Below are positions 18,219 to 26,954 of a stretch of DNA of 64,000 nucleotides, one piece after another. Position 1 is the first letter of the stretch; each line of letters begins with the position of its first letter. The translations under genes were made by a program, and so were the position numbers. Below the pieces are notes generated by a model. It did no database searches. It was not told the origin of the DNA and worked only from the letters and a program-made list of their open reading frames with translations. Origin of the DNA: an uncultured Christensenella sp. (GTDB taxonomy: Bacteria > Bacillota > Clostridia > Christensenellales > Borkfalkiaceae); NCBI GenBank assembly GCA_910586365.1, contig CAJUGP010000007.1, positions 1-64,000 of the forward strand, given 5' to 3'.

Positions 18219-19555
18219 AAGATTTCGTCCCCCTTTTTCATTTCCGTTACCGCTAAGGCGAACAGCGTGTTCGCCCAGCAGAACCACGGGCGCGTAAACT
18301 CCTTCGGGTCGTCGCAGTGGAAGCCCTCGTGCATGACGAGGCAATCCGCGTCGGTTGCGACGAGCGTTTCAAAGCATTTTCTGCGTTCCTCTTTGTCGGC
18401 GGAAGTCAAAAGCTGCATCACGATGCCGATATGCCAGATATACCGATCGGGCGTGTGCGGACTGCCGACCCCGCTCGCCGCTTTGCCGCTGAAATAATAA
18501 GGATTGTGCTTGCTTAACAGAAAGCGGCGCGTATTGCGGTAAATCGGATCGTCTTTGGAACAATAACCCAAATAGGGCAGGCTCAAAAGACTCGGCACGT
18601 TCGCGTCGTCCATGAGATTCGCGTTCCCCAACCCGTCCGTTTCGTACACGTAGATTTTTCCGAATACGGGGTGATCGGTAACGGCGTACTGTTCCAACCC
18701 CTCTTTCACGCGCAGATTGATGCGCGCGATGCGCTCTTGTTCGCTCTGCGTGCCCGTTTTTGCGGCATGCGCGGCAAGATAATCGAGCACAACCGTCGCA
18801 AACATGTTCGAGGGCACGAGATAACCGTAATCGCAAACGTCGTCGCTCGGGCGGTATCCGTTCCAAATAAGCCCCGTATAGCCCACGGGCGTGCCCTTTC
18901 CGCCGTTCTGCAAAGTGGGAAACTGTGGATAGAGCGGACGGCTGTGATAATACTGCGATTTTTCCGTGTGAAACTGCTCGGTTTCAAACGTATCGAGAAT
19001 ACGCGCGAGCGCGTTTTGAAATCCCTCGTCGTAGACGGAATAATCGCCCGTCGTTTCTGCATACTGCTGCGCAAGCCAAAGCGGATAGCAAAGCGAATCG
19101 ATTTCAAACTTGCGTTCCCAAACCCAAGGGCTGTCGTAATCGGTTAAATCGTCTTTGTGCCCTCTGCCGTTGGGATCGCGGTTGAACGCGTTGGCATAGG
19201 GATCGAGCGCAATATAATAGAACTGCCGTTTCAAAAGACCCTTGATAAGCCGTTTCACGTCGCCGTCCACGTTGCAATAAGGAAGGTATCCCGTGACCTG
19301 CACCGAAGAATCGCGCAGCCACATGGCGGGGATGTCGCCCGTCAGCATAAAGATACTTCCGTCCGCAAGCGTTTCGGTCGCCGTATCCAACGAGGAGAAA
19401 AAGCACTTTGTAAACATGGTGCGCACTTTTTCGTCCGCAATTGTCTGCGCAAATTCCGCAACGAGCCGACGCATTTGAGCGTAAGAATAATTCCCGTTGA
19501 GTTCCGCAGCGGAAGGAGAACCCTTCCGCTCGGAAACGTTTGTTGCCGCATGCAT
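18215..19555 (-). CDS. GH125 exo-alpha-1,6-mannosidase, cytoplasmic
   Basis: 446 aa from the ATG at 19555 (AAGGA upstream); an upstream start would lie inside the preceding gene. No signal peptide. GH125 blocks are strong: TGDIPAMWLRDSSVQVTGYL, DDLTDYDSPWVWERKFEIDS, NANLMDDANVPSLLSLPYLG and VMHEGFHCDDPKEFTRPWFC, which carries the proposed catalytic Glu. Family enzymes are inverting mannosidases removing terminal alpha-1,6-linked mannose. Together with two exported GH76 enzymes and an importer, it should degrade imported manno-oligosaccharides to mannose. Confidence 0.92.
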   Translation of the reverse strand: MHAATNVSERKGSPSAAELNGNYSYAQMRRLVAEFAQTIADEKVRTMFTKCFFSSLDTATETLADGSIFMLTGDIPAMWLRDSSVQVTGYLPYCNVDGDVKRLIKGLLKRQFYYIALDPYANAFNRDPNGRGHKDDLTDYDSPWVWERKFEIDSLCYPLWLAQQYAETTGDYSVYDEGFQNALARILDTFETEQFHTEKSQYYHSRPLYPQFPTLQNGGKGTPVGYTGLIWNGYRPSDDVCDYGYLVPSNMFATVVLDYLAAHAAKTGTQSEQERIARINLRVKEGLEQYAVTDHPVFGKIYVYETDGLGNANLMDDANVPSLLSLPYLGYCSKDDPIYRNTRRFLLSKHNPYYFSGKAASGVGSPHTPDRYIWHIGIVMQLLTSADKEERRKCFETLVATDADCLVMHEGFHCDDPKEFTRPWFCWANTLFALAVTEMKKGDEIL

Positions 19556-19557
19556 GA

Positions 19558-22221
19558 TTATTTTTCCTTTCTCTTGCGAAGCGCTACCGCCGCCGCGCCG
19601 ACCGCCGCCAATGCCAAGCAGCCTGCCGCCGCGCCGTATGCGCCGACTTCGGAAGAGCAACCCTTCTTTTCGGGTTCGGGCTTATCGTCGCCGCCGGGAC
19701 CGACGGGCGCGCCGCCCTTCACCGCAAGCGTTACGTTAAAGGTGAGCTTATCGAACGCGCTCCAAACCTCCACGCGCACTTCGGTATTGTTTTGAATGTT
19801 ATCGAGCGTGAACACGCCGTTTTCGCTCAGTGCGCCGTTTTCCGTAACCAGATTCCAACCGAGCGCGTAACCGTCTTCGTTGTTCACGTACTGTTTGAAA
19901 TCGATGCTGACGTTCGCGCCCTTGTCGTATTCGCCCAGCGTGACGGGCTTCGACGAAATGCTGCCGCCGAACTGCGTGAGATAATCCACCCATTCGCCGC
20001 CGTTCGCGTTCGCCTCGAAGTCGTAAACGCCCGAAACCTTGTTGGTCGAACCGTCCGCCGTGATCATATATACGGGACGGGAATCGACGACGGGGTCGAC
20101 GATATCGAACTGCTGCACGATGACGCCCGTTACGGTGTTGATCTTCATTTGCGTCGTCGCCCAGCCGTTGCCCGACGCACCCGCGTTCGCATAGCTGTTC
20201 GCAATGTCGCCCGTGGAGATATATACCTTGCCGTCCATCGGGTTGTAAAGCATGATTGTGTTATCGCCCCAGAAGTTCGCGTTGCCGTTGCCGCCTTTCA
20301 GCGTGAGCTTGATAACGCCGGACTGACCCGATTTCCAGAACAGAATGCCGCTGGGAGAAGGCGTGCCCGCCGAGAAGCCGATTGCAAACGCGTCGTCGTA
20401 CGCTTTTTTGAACGCCGCCGCCAAAACTTCGTCCGAAGGCTGTTCTTTGCCCCACTTGGTCCAATAAGCGTCGTCCACGCTGGCGTCGTTGCCGTTCGTC
20501 GTATGCTGAACGATGTTCGGCGTGATATTCTCGGAGAAGCTCGTCGTAGCGAAATAATTCTTTTCTTCGTCGTATTCCGCGCCCTCGGTCGCAACGGCGT
20601 ATTCGTTGATGACCGTAACAACCTGCCCGTCTTCGATCTTCGCCTGTTCGCTCACCGTGAGTTTGATATAGCCGTTTGCGAACGGATAAGCGTAAACGGT
20701 CGTATCGTCCGTTTCGGCTACCGCAATGCGATCGCCCGTAACATTGCCGAGCGCGCCCGTCACCTTTTCCGCCACGGCGGGACGAAGATAATAGAATGCG
20801 TCTTGATCGGCGTTGTAAACCAAACGGTGCTGTTTGCCCGCGTTATCGGTATAGGTCTGCGAGAATCTGCCGTTTTCGTAAACGACTTTCGCAACCGCGG
20901 CAAGCGTTTCGCCTTCGAGATATTTCACCTTATCCGCATACGCGGCTTTGAATGCCGCGCTGAACGTGGCGCGCGTGTAGTTATCGGGAATGTGATCGTC
21001 TTTGACGGTGGGACCGAACGCGCCGATATTGTTTTCGATACTGATATCGCTTTCGGTTCCGTCAAGACCCATGGTCTTGCCCTTCACCATGGAAGCGTTT
21101 GTATTCCGCGGCTCCGTACCCTCGGCTTTCATGTAGCCGTTTTCAAAGTTCTGATAACGGTTTCCGTCCACCTCGAACGCGTCGCCCAAAGGCGAGCCGA
21201 GCTTCTTTGCATCGCCGTTCATTTCTTCCAAACGCGCAAATTCGTCGGTAATGAGGTATGCCGTCGCGTCGTCCGCGTTATAGGAAAGGTACGCCCACTT
21301 GCTGCGTCCGCCATCGTCCCAAGGGTCGGAAACGCTGTCGCCGTTGCGGAAATACTGCCAGGTGTGCCCTTCTTCTCTTTTTACGACCGAGAAAGGATAA
21401 CCGACGTTGTAACCATCTTCTTTATAACGGTTATACGCGTCTGCAAACGCCTGATTGAGCGCTTTGTTCGTCGTGCCGACGTTCTGAGCGATCGCGTCGT
21501 TCGCCGCGCCGACGTAACCCGAATCGGTGGGATTGACGTCGACTTCCGTTCCTTCCGCCGTAACGTTCTTACCCGAAACCTCGGACACGCTGCCGTTTAC
21601 CAACTTCATATAGCCGCCCGCGAAGTTCTGATAGGTGGTATACCCCCCCCCTTCGGCGTTCTCGACACGGAACATATCGCTCGTCGCCGTGCCTAATTTT
21701 TTACCGTTGCCCGAATAATAATCGGCAAATTCCGCCGTAACGATATACGCTTTGTCCGCGCCGCCGTCGTACGTGAGCCAGCCGACGTAGTGCTCGCCCC
21801 ATCCGCCGTAACCTGCATTCAGATATTTCAAATCGGCAACCGCCGTGCTGTCCCACGTTTTCCAGTTGCTGCGGCTGTTGTCCTGCGTGAGGTGTCCGTC
21901 GGTGCTGTCTTCATGCTGCGAATATACGACGATTTCGCCCGCCGCATAGGCGTCCGCAAGCGAAGTGCCGTCGGCAGTCGCCTCGTCGATCGCCGTATTC
22001 AGTTCTTTCACCTTGTCGTTCAGCGCTTTGAGCACGTCCTCTTTCGCGTCGCCGCCCGCATAAACGGGATATTCGTTATCGTTATCCCCGTTCGCGCCGA
22101 GATTGTAATCCCCCGCGGCAAACGCGCGAATGGGCATCGCCAACGCCGATCCCATCAGCACGCACGATAAACCGAGTGCGGCAAGCCCTGCAACAACGGT
22201 TACTTTTTTAGTCTTTGTCAT
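19558..22221 (-). CDS. secreted LGFP-like repeat protein with unusual C-terminal membrane anchor
   Basis: 887 aa. An N-terminal signal ends near ALAMPIRAFAA. The body has at least three LGFP-like repeats: AEFADYYSGNGKKLGTATSD...YQNFAGGYMKL, DEFARLEEMNGDAKKLGSPL...YQNFENGYMKA, and a diverged one ending YPFANGYIKL. A beta-sandwich follows, then a Gly/Pro linker and the tail KKGCSSEVGAYGAAAGC, a hydrophobic helix and RKRKEK. That tail resembles a sorting signal but lacks LPxTG. LGFP repeats are known from cell-wall proteins. Placement between permeases and GH125 suggests wall display of mannan-binding or enzyme-organising functions, which is an inference. Confidence 0.75.
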   Translation of the reverse strand: MTKTKKVTVVAGLAALGLSCVLMGSALAMPIRAFAAGDYNLGANGDNDNEYPVYAGGDAKEDVLKALNDKVKELNTAIDEATADGTSLADAYAAGEIVVYSQHEDSTDGHLTQDNSRSNWKTWDSTAVADLKYLNAGYGGWGEHYVGWLTYDGGADKAYIVTAEFADYYSGNGKKLGTATSDMFRVENAEGGGYTTYQNFAGGYMKLVNGSVSEVSGKNVTAEGTEVDVNPTDSGYVGAANDAIAQNVGTTNKALNQAFADAYNRYKEDGYNVGYPFSVVKREEGHTWQYFRNGDSVSDPWDDGGRSKWAYLSYNADDATAYLITDEFARLEEMNGDAKKLGSPLGDAFEVDGNRYQNFENGYMKAEGTEPRNTNASMVKGKTMGLDGTESDISIENNIGAFGPTVKDDHIPDNYTRATFSAAFKAAYADKVKYLEGETLAAVAKVVYENGRFSQTYTDNAGKQHRLVYNADQDAFYYLRPAVAEKVTGALGNVTGDRIAVAETDDTTVYAYPFANGYIKLTVSEQAKIEDGQVVTVINEYAVATEGAEYDEEKNYFATTSFSENITPNIVQHTTNGNDASVDDAYWTKWGKEQPSDEVLAAAFKKAYDDAFAIGFSAGTPSPSGILFWKSGQSGVIKLTLKGGNGNANFWGDNTIMLYNPMDGKVYISTGDIANSYANAGASGNGWATTQMKINTVTGVIVQQFDIVDPVVDSRPVYMITADGSTNKVSGVYDFEANANGGEWVDYLTQFGGSISSKPVTLGEYDKGANVSIDFKQYVNNEDGYALGWNLVTENGALSENGVFTLDNIQNNTEVRVEVWSAFDKLTFNVTLAVKGGAPVGPGGDDKPEPEKKGCSSEVGAYGAAAGCLALAAVGAAAVALRKRKEK

Positions 22222-22246
22222 AACTTTCCTCCCTAAATTTTTTTAA

Positions 22247-23176
22247 TTATTCTTTAATACCGCCCAAAGCCACGCCTTGAACGAAATATTTCTGCATACA
22301 CACGAAGAGAACGAGTACGGGCAGCGCCATTAGGAGCGAAAGCGCCATGAGCGGACCGTAATCCACTTCGGCAGGCGTTTTGAAGAACTTGAACGCCATG
22401 GTGAGCAACTGGTTTTCGGGACTTTGCAACACGATATTCGGCCACATGAAGTTGTTCCAACCGCTTTGGAACGTAAAGATGCCGAGCGTGAGCAACCCCG
22501 GAATGACGAGCGGCAGGTAAATCCGAAAATAGATCAGAAATTCCCCCGCGCCGTCGATACGCGCGCTTTCCGCCATATCGTCGGGAAGCGACACGAAGAA
22601 CTGCCGCATAAAGAAGATACCGTACACACCCACCGCGCCCGGCAGAATGACCGCCGCAAGGTTATCGTAGAACCCGATGCCGCCCTGTCCGAAGAAGTTG
22701 TTGCCGCCCGCAAGCGGGAAACGCAGCAGCACGAAGAAGGTGGGAATGAGCGTGATAACGCCGGGGATCATCATGGAGCTGAGCAGAATGTTGAAGATCA
22801 CCCTGTGTCCCGAAAACTTGATCTTGGAAAAGGCGTACGCCGCAAGCGAACCGAAAAACAAGTTGGTTACCACGCCCGCACTCGTCGTGATCAAGCTGTT
22901 GAGCATCATTTTGAAGAACGGGATCGTCTTGAATACCTTTGCGTAGTGCTCGCCCGTAAACACGCTCGGGAACCAGGTGACGGGCAAACGCATGATCTCC
23001 TCTTCGGCGCGGATCGAGGTCACGAGCGACCAATAAAAGGGCAGGCACATGACGAACGTCATGAACAGCAGGATCGCGTAAAGCGCCGTCTGCTTGCCGA
23101 CCTCGCGCGCAATGCGTTTTTTTCTGTCCCAATCTTTTATGTTGCATTTGGGATTGAGTTTATTAAGCGTTTTCAT
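22247..23176 (-). CDS. carbohydrate ABC transporter permease, MalG type
   Basis: 309 aa from the ATG at 23176, which overlaps the previous stop in a TGATG junction; longer upstream readings lie within the other permease and are rejected. Six predicted membrane helices and EAA-type loop ESARIDGAGEFLIYFRIYLP; it ends KYFVQGVALGGIKE. Inner-membrane subunit of the importer presumed to take up manno-oligosaccharides released by the two GH76 enzymes of this operon. Confidence 0.92.
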   Translation of the reverse strand: MKTLNKLNPKCNIKDWDRKKRIAREVGKQTALYAILLFMTFVMCLPFYWSLVTSIRAEEEIMRLPVTWFPSVFTGEHYAKVFKTIPFFKMMLNSLITTSAGVVTNLFFGSLAAYAFSKIKFSGHRVIFNILLSSMMIPGVITLIPTFFVLLRFPLAGGNNFFGQGGIGFYDNLAAVILPGAVGVYGIFFMRQFFVSLPDDMAESARIDGAGEFLIYFRIYLPLVIPGLLTLGIFTFQSGWNNFMWPNIVLQSPENQLLTMAFKFFKTPAEVDYGPLMALSLLMALPVLVLFVCMQKYFVQGVALGGIKE

Positions 23177-24084
23177 CAAGCTTTCTCCTTCGCCCCGTCG
23201 CGGTCGAACCTGCGCACGACGACTGTGACCAACATGATGATAACAAACAAGACGAACGATTGCGCAGCGGCGTAACCTGCCTGCGCGCCCGCATTGTTCC
23301 CGAACGAATTCTGCCAGATGAGGTAGACGGGCGTAAGCGTGGAGTTCGCAGGTCCGCCCGAAGTGAGCACGTAAACCTGATCGTAGAGCTGGAATGCGCC
23401 GATGAGCGTCATCGTAAGGATAAAGTACATGGTGGGCGCGAGCAGCGGAATGGTAATGCGGAAGAACATGGTTACGGGTCCCGCGCCGTCGAGCTTCGCC
23501 GCCTCGTAGAGCTGGGCGGGCACGTTTTGCAGCGCCGCGACGAAGATGATCATGTTTCCGCCGATCCCCTGCCACACCGTGATGAGCGTAACCGAAACAA
23601 GCGCGGTTTTGGAATGCGTGAGCCACGTTCCCGCAGGCAGTCCGAACGCCGTAAGAATGTTGTTGAGCAAGCCGTAAGCGGGATTCATGAGCCACAGCCA
23701 CACGATACTCGCCGCAACCGTACTCGTTACGCTCGGCAGATAGAAGAGCACGCGGAAGAGCTTAACACCGCGGATCTTACTGTTGACGAGCGCCGCGAAC
23801 ACGAGCGAAATGGAAACGTTGAGCGGAACCGCCATGAGCGTGTAGAGCAGGATATTGCCCACCGCGCGCCAAAACAGCGAATCGCGGAACACGCGCGCGA
23901 AGTTTTTGAACCCGACACCCGTCATCTCCGTGAAGAACATATCCGTTTTGTAAAAGCTCAGCGTCAGCGAAAGAATGAGCGGAATCAAAACGAATATCAG
24001 AAAGCACAGCAACGCGGGGAAGACGAACACATACCCCACGATATTGCGCCGCGCCTTCATGGAGAGCTGTTTTGCGCCCTTCAT
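23176..24084 (-). CDS. carbohydrate ABC transporter permease, MalF/UgpA type
   Basis: 302 aa with six predicted membrane helices and EAA loop YEAAKLDGAGPVTMFFRITI. Both ends overlap neighbours by TGATG junctions (with the binding protein upstream and the MalG-type permease downstream), indicating translational coupling and fixed stoichiometry. Partner subunit of the mannan-operon importer. Confidence 0.93.
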   Translation of the reverse strand: MKGAKQLSMKARRNIVGYVFVFPALLCFLIFVLIPLILSLTLSFYKTDMFFTEMTGVGFKNFARVFRDSLFWRAVGNILLYTLMAVPLNVSISLVFAALVNSKIRGVKLFRVLFYLPSVTSTVAASIVWLWLMNPAYGLLNNILTAFGLPAGTWLTHSKTALVSVTLITVWQGIGGNMIIFVAALQNVPAQLYEAAKLDGAGPVTMFFRITIPLLAPTMYFILTMTLIGAFQLYDQVYVLTSGGPANSTLTPVYLIWQNSFGNNAGAQAGYAAAQSFVLFVIIMLVTVVVRRFDRDGAKEKA

Positions 24085-25556
24085 CAGTCTCTCCCCTGCG
24101 ATTGACGCAACAACACGTTGCCTTTGGAGCGGATATTGCCGTACGTTTTGAATACCGTTTGGCTGCCCTCTTTCAGCGACTGAATTTCCGAACGAACTAC
24201 GCTCGACTCGAACGTTTCGTATCCCGCCACGCTCGGGCGCATTTTATAGTTTTGGATATAGGGCAAAATGTCGGCAATCACGCCCGTGTTTTCGGTGTAG
24301 AAGGAGTGCTCCCAAAGATCGGTGCGGCAGGTGATCGCTTCGTTTTCGGTGAAATAAAGCGCCTGCATCTCGTCGTTCGTGAGCCAAAGCTTGATCACTT
24401 CCCACGCTTTCTCAACGTGCTTCTGCCATTCCTGCGTGCGCATCGCCTTGTTTACGGGCTGGGGAATGGTCAAGCCGTAGCCGCCCAGCATGCCGCCGAC
24501 CTGTCCGTTCGTCATGCCGAGGCTGTCGGTATCCGTCGCGGTGAGCGTCTGCGGTTTATCTTCGCCGTTCAGATACGTTCTGTCGCGGGCGGGATAAGGG
24601 ATCATCTTATAATTTTTGAGCTTATAAGAGGAGAGCGACTGCGGGAAATAAAGCGAACCGTAGGTCATCGAGCAAAGCCCGTTTCCGAAGGCGTCCGTGC
24701 CGCCGTGCCCCGTGTTGCAAAGCTTTTTGGCATACAATTCATTGAAGAACGCAAGCGTATCGTACACGCGCAGCGACTGCGCATCCTGCATAAAGCCCGT
24801 GCCTTCCGCCATAACTGTGTCGCCGTAGGTCGGGCTGTTCTTATCGCTGTTGATCAGCTCGCCCGTACCCGTGAACACGAACGAGAAGAACTGTCCGTCC
24901 GCGCTCGTGGTGTTCAAGCCCGAACGGGTGATGTTGCTGCCCTCTTTCACGGTGAGCTTTTCCGCCGCGTCGAGCAGCTTGGTCCAAGTGTTGAGGTTCG
25001 CAACGTCGATCGCTTCGCCTTCGGCTGCGGTTTCGTTAAACGCGTTCACTTGATCCATATTGACGTAGATCCCCCACGGGTCGGCGTCGAGCGGCAAACC
25101 GTATTGCGTTTCGTTCACCGTGAGTTCGTCGTACGCCTCGGGAAGAAAGTTTTCCGTTTCGATGTTATCTTGCTCGATTTTATCGTCGAGTGGCAGCAAA
25201 AAGTTCGTGTTGGAAGGCGTGGCGAACCGATCCCAGATCACGATATCGGGCATCTTATTCGGTCCGGAAACGCACGCGGTGCTGAGCGCGGTGGGCAGCT
25301 GCACCATCGGCTCGAACTTTAACTTCACGCCCAAATCCTTGATCTGCTGCGTTTCGTTGAACTTATCCAAAAATCCTTGGAATTTGGTTTTGACGGCGTC
25401 GCCCGCATATTCGTCGGGCGCCCAAATGTAGAGCAGAAGCCTGCCGTCCTCGTACTTGCTGTAATTGTTGGCGTTCGATCCGCCGCAGCCCGCCGCCGTA
25501 CCGACGACCGCCGCGCAAAGCGCCAAAACCGAAATACCGCGCATGATTTTTTTCAT
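24084..25556 (-). CDS. extracellular solute-binding lipoprotein, alpha-mannan operon
   Basis: 490 aa from the ATG at 25556, preceded by AAGGAGG; an upstream alternative start has no such site. Lipobox TAAGC (Cys24). Family 1 extracellular binding protein layout: RLLLYIWAPDEYAGDAVKTKFQGF near the N-terminus, GPNKMPDIVIWDRFA, and PLDADPWGIYVNMDQV. First gene of a seven-gene unit ending in GH125 and two GH76 genes, so the ligand is likely an alpha-manno-oligosaccharide. Confidence 0.88.
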   Translation of the reverse strand: MKKIMRGISVLALCAAVVGTAAGCGGSNANNYSKYEDGRLLLYIWAPDEYAGDAVKTKFQGFLDKFNETQQIKDLGVKLKFEPMVQLPTALSTACVSGPNKMPDIVIWDRFATPSNTNFLLPLDDKIEQDNIETENFLPEAYDELTVNETQYGLPLDADPWGIYVNMDQVNAFNETAAEGEAIDVANLNTWTKLLDAAEKLTVKEGSNITRSGLNTTSADGQFFSFVFTGTGELINSDKNSPTYGDTVMAEGTGFMQDAQSLRVYDTLAFFNELYAKKLCNTGHGGTDAFGNGLCSMTYGSLYFPQSLSSYKLKNYKMIPYPARDRTYLNGEDKPQTLTATDTDSLGMTNGQVGGMLGGYGLTIPQPVNKAMRTQEWQKHVEKAWEVIKLWLTNDEMQALYFTENEAITCRTDLWEHSFYTENTGVIADILPYIQNYKMRPSVAGYETFESSVVRSEIQSLKEGSQTVFKTYGNIRSKGNVLLRQSQGRD

Positions 25557-25587
25557 AATTTTTCCTCCTTTATCTCCGATCGCCAAC

Positions 25588-25616
25588 AATATAACACACT
25601 TTTTGAATACTGACAA
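25588..25616 (-). promoter_or_regulatory. promoter of the alpha-mannan operon
   Basis: On the minus strand, -35 TTGTCA (25611-25616) and -10 TATATT (25588-25593) are 17 bp apart. The start site lies about 25 bp before the binding-protein ATG. Confidence 0.65.
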
Positions 25617-25696
25617 TACTTATATAACCTTTTAAGTCATATTTTAATGCTTTATAACATTTACATAACAAATTAAATTTTTTCACAAATTACAAC

Positions 25697-25725
25697 TTGA
25701 CGAAATGGGTTTTTTATGATATAAT
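25697..25725 (+). promoter_or_regulatory. promoter of the GntR-type regulator
   Basis: TTGACG (25697-25702) and TATAAT (25720-25725) with 17-bp spacing. The leader to the ATG is about 26 nt. No clear operator palindrome was found in the AT-rich 25617-25696. Confidence 0.7.
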
Positions 25726-25757
25726 AAGAGTGAAATTCACAAAAAACGGGGTTGAAT

Positions 25758-26858
25758 ATGAAACAGTCTGACACTTCGCGCCGTTCTCTTTACATGGACG
25801 TGTACGGAAAAATCAAAAATGATATTCTCGTCGGGAAGTATCCGCCGGGGACGATCCTGCCCACCGAGGCGGAGCTTTCGGAAACGTTTTTCGTTTCGCG
25901 CATCACCATTCAAAAGGCGATGCAGCTTTTGAAAAAAGACGGCTACATTTCGCGCACGCCGGGGCGCGGCACATTCGTGGAGCAGATCCCGACCAAGCCG
26001 CAGCAGCATACGATCGGGCTGATCTTGTGCAATATCGCATACAGCTTCGGTTTGAAAATCTTGACTTCGGTCGAACGGGCGGCAAGCGCACACGGCTACC
26101 ACGTTATCTTCAAAAACTCGGTGGACTCGGTCGAGGAAGAAACAAAAGCTATTAACGAATTGGTCGCGCTCGGCGTGGAAGGCATCATCATTCAGCCCAC
26201 GCACAGCGAATTTTATAACGAAACGCTTGTGAAGCTCCACTTCCGCAAATTCCCGATCGTGCTTGTCGACCGCTATTTCGCAGGCTTCGCCATTCCCAGC
26301 GTTTCGACAAACAACTTCGAGGCGTCGCAGGCGGTCACGCAATACCTGTTCGGCAAAGGACACGAAAAAATCGGCTTTGTTTCAAGTCCGCAAACGTACA
26401 CTTCCTCGGTGCAGGAACGGCTCGACGGCTTCACCTCGATGTACGTTACCAATCACAAGACCTCGGAAGATTTCTGCACGCTCAACACGATCATGAGTCC
26501 GCACGCGGCGAACGATACCGAAGTGGGACGAAACGACGTCGAGGAGATCAAACGGTTCCTTGCCGCCAATCCCGATATGACCGCGCTCATCTCTTCGGAG
26601 TTCTCGGTTACGCAGCTTATCGTTTCCACTTTGCGCGAAATGAAAAAAAGTATCCCCGAGGACTATTCGCTCGTCATGTTCGACTCCTACGAATCGGTCA
26701 CGCTGCCCCTCTTTACCCACGTTTACCAAGACCAGGAGGAAATCGGGCGCATTGCCTTTGAAACGCTGCTCGCCTATATCGCGAACAAGGTGGTCGGCAC
26801 GAAAATCTACGTACCCTTTAAGATCGTCGAAGGAAACTCGGTAAAAACCGTTCTTTAA
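25758..26858 (+). CDS. GntR-type regulator with LacI-like sugar-binding domain (AraR architecture)
   Basis: 366 aa from the ATG at 25758 (a TTG at 25752 is possible). Residues 10-80 form a GntR winged helix (GTILPTEAELSETFFVSRITIQ, then SRTPGRGTFVE). The rest is a periplasmic-binding-protein-like effector domain as in LacI/AraR (HTIGLILCNIAYSF, VDRYFAGFAIPSVSTNN, GHEKIGFVSSP). It is divergent from the mannan operon across 200 bp, and probably represses it until a mannose-containing ligand binds. Confidence 0.9.
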   Translation: MKQSDTSRRSLYMDVYGKIKNDILVGKYPPGTILPTEAELSETFFVSRITIQKAMQLLKKDGYISRTPGRGTFVEQIPTKPQQHTIGLILCNIAYSFGLKILTSVERAASAHGYHVIFKNSVDSVEEETKAINELVALGVEGIIIQPTHSEFYNETLVKLHFRKFPIVLVDRYFAGFAIPSVSTNNFEASQAVTQYLFGKGHEKIGFVSSPQTYTSSVQERLDGFTSMYVTNHKTSEDFCTLNTIMSPHAANDTEVGRNDVEEIKRFLAANPDMTALISSEFSVTQLIVSTLREMKKSIPEDYSLVMFDSYESVTLPLFTHVYQDQEEIGRIAFETLLAYIANKVVGTKIYVPFKIVEGNSVKTVL

Positions 26859-26861
26859 CGC

Positions 26862-26888
26862 AAAAAGACCCCGAACGGCGTCTTTTTT
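26862..26888 (+). terminator. intrinsic terminator
   Basis: AAAAAGAC and GTCTTTTTT form a stem with a CG-rich loop, immediately after the regulator stop. Confidence 0.75.
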
Positions 26889-26954
26889 ATTTGCTAATTT
26901 TTTTGCGGCGTGATAAAATAATCCTCGTGCGCCGCGCGCGCAAGAGGTTGCAAT

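Noticed and set aside
16941..18497. Plus-strand 518-codon open frame
   Set aside because: Opposite the GH76 genes; no start signals.
22424..24105. Plus-strand open frames rich in Glu/Arg
   Set aside because: Shadows of the two permease genes.
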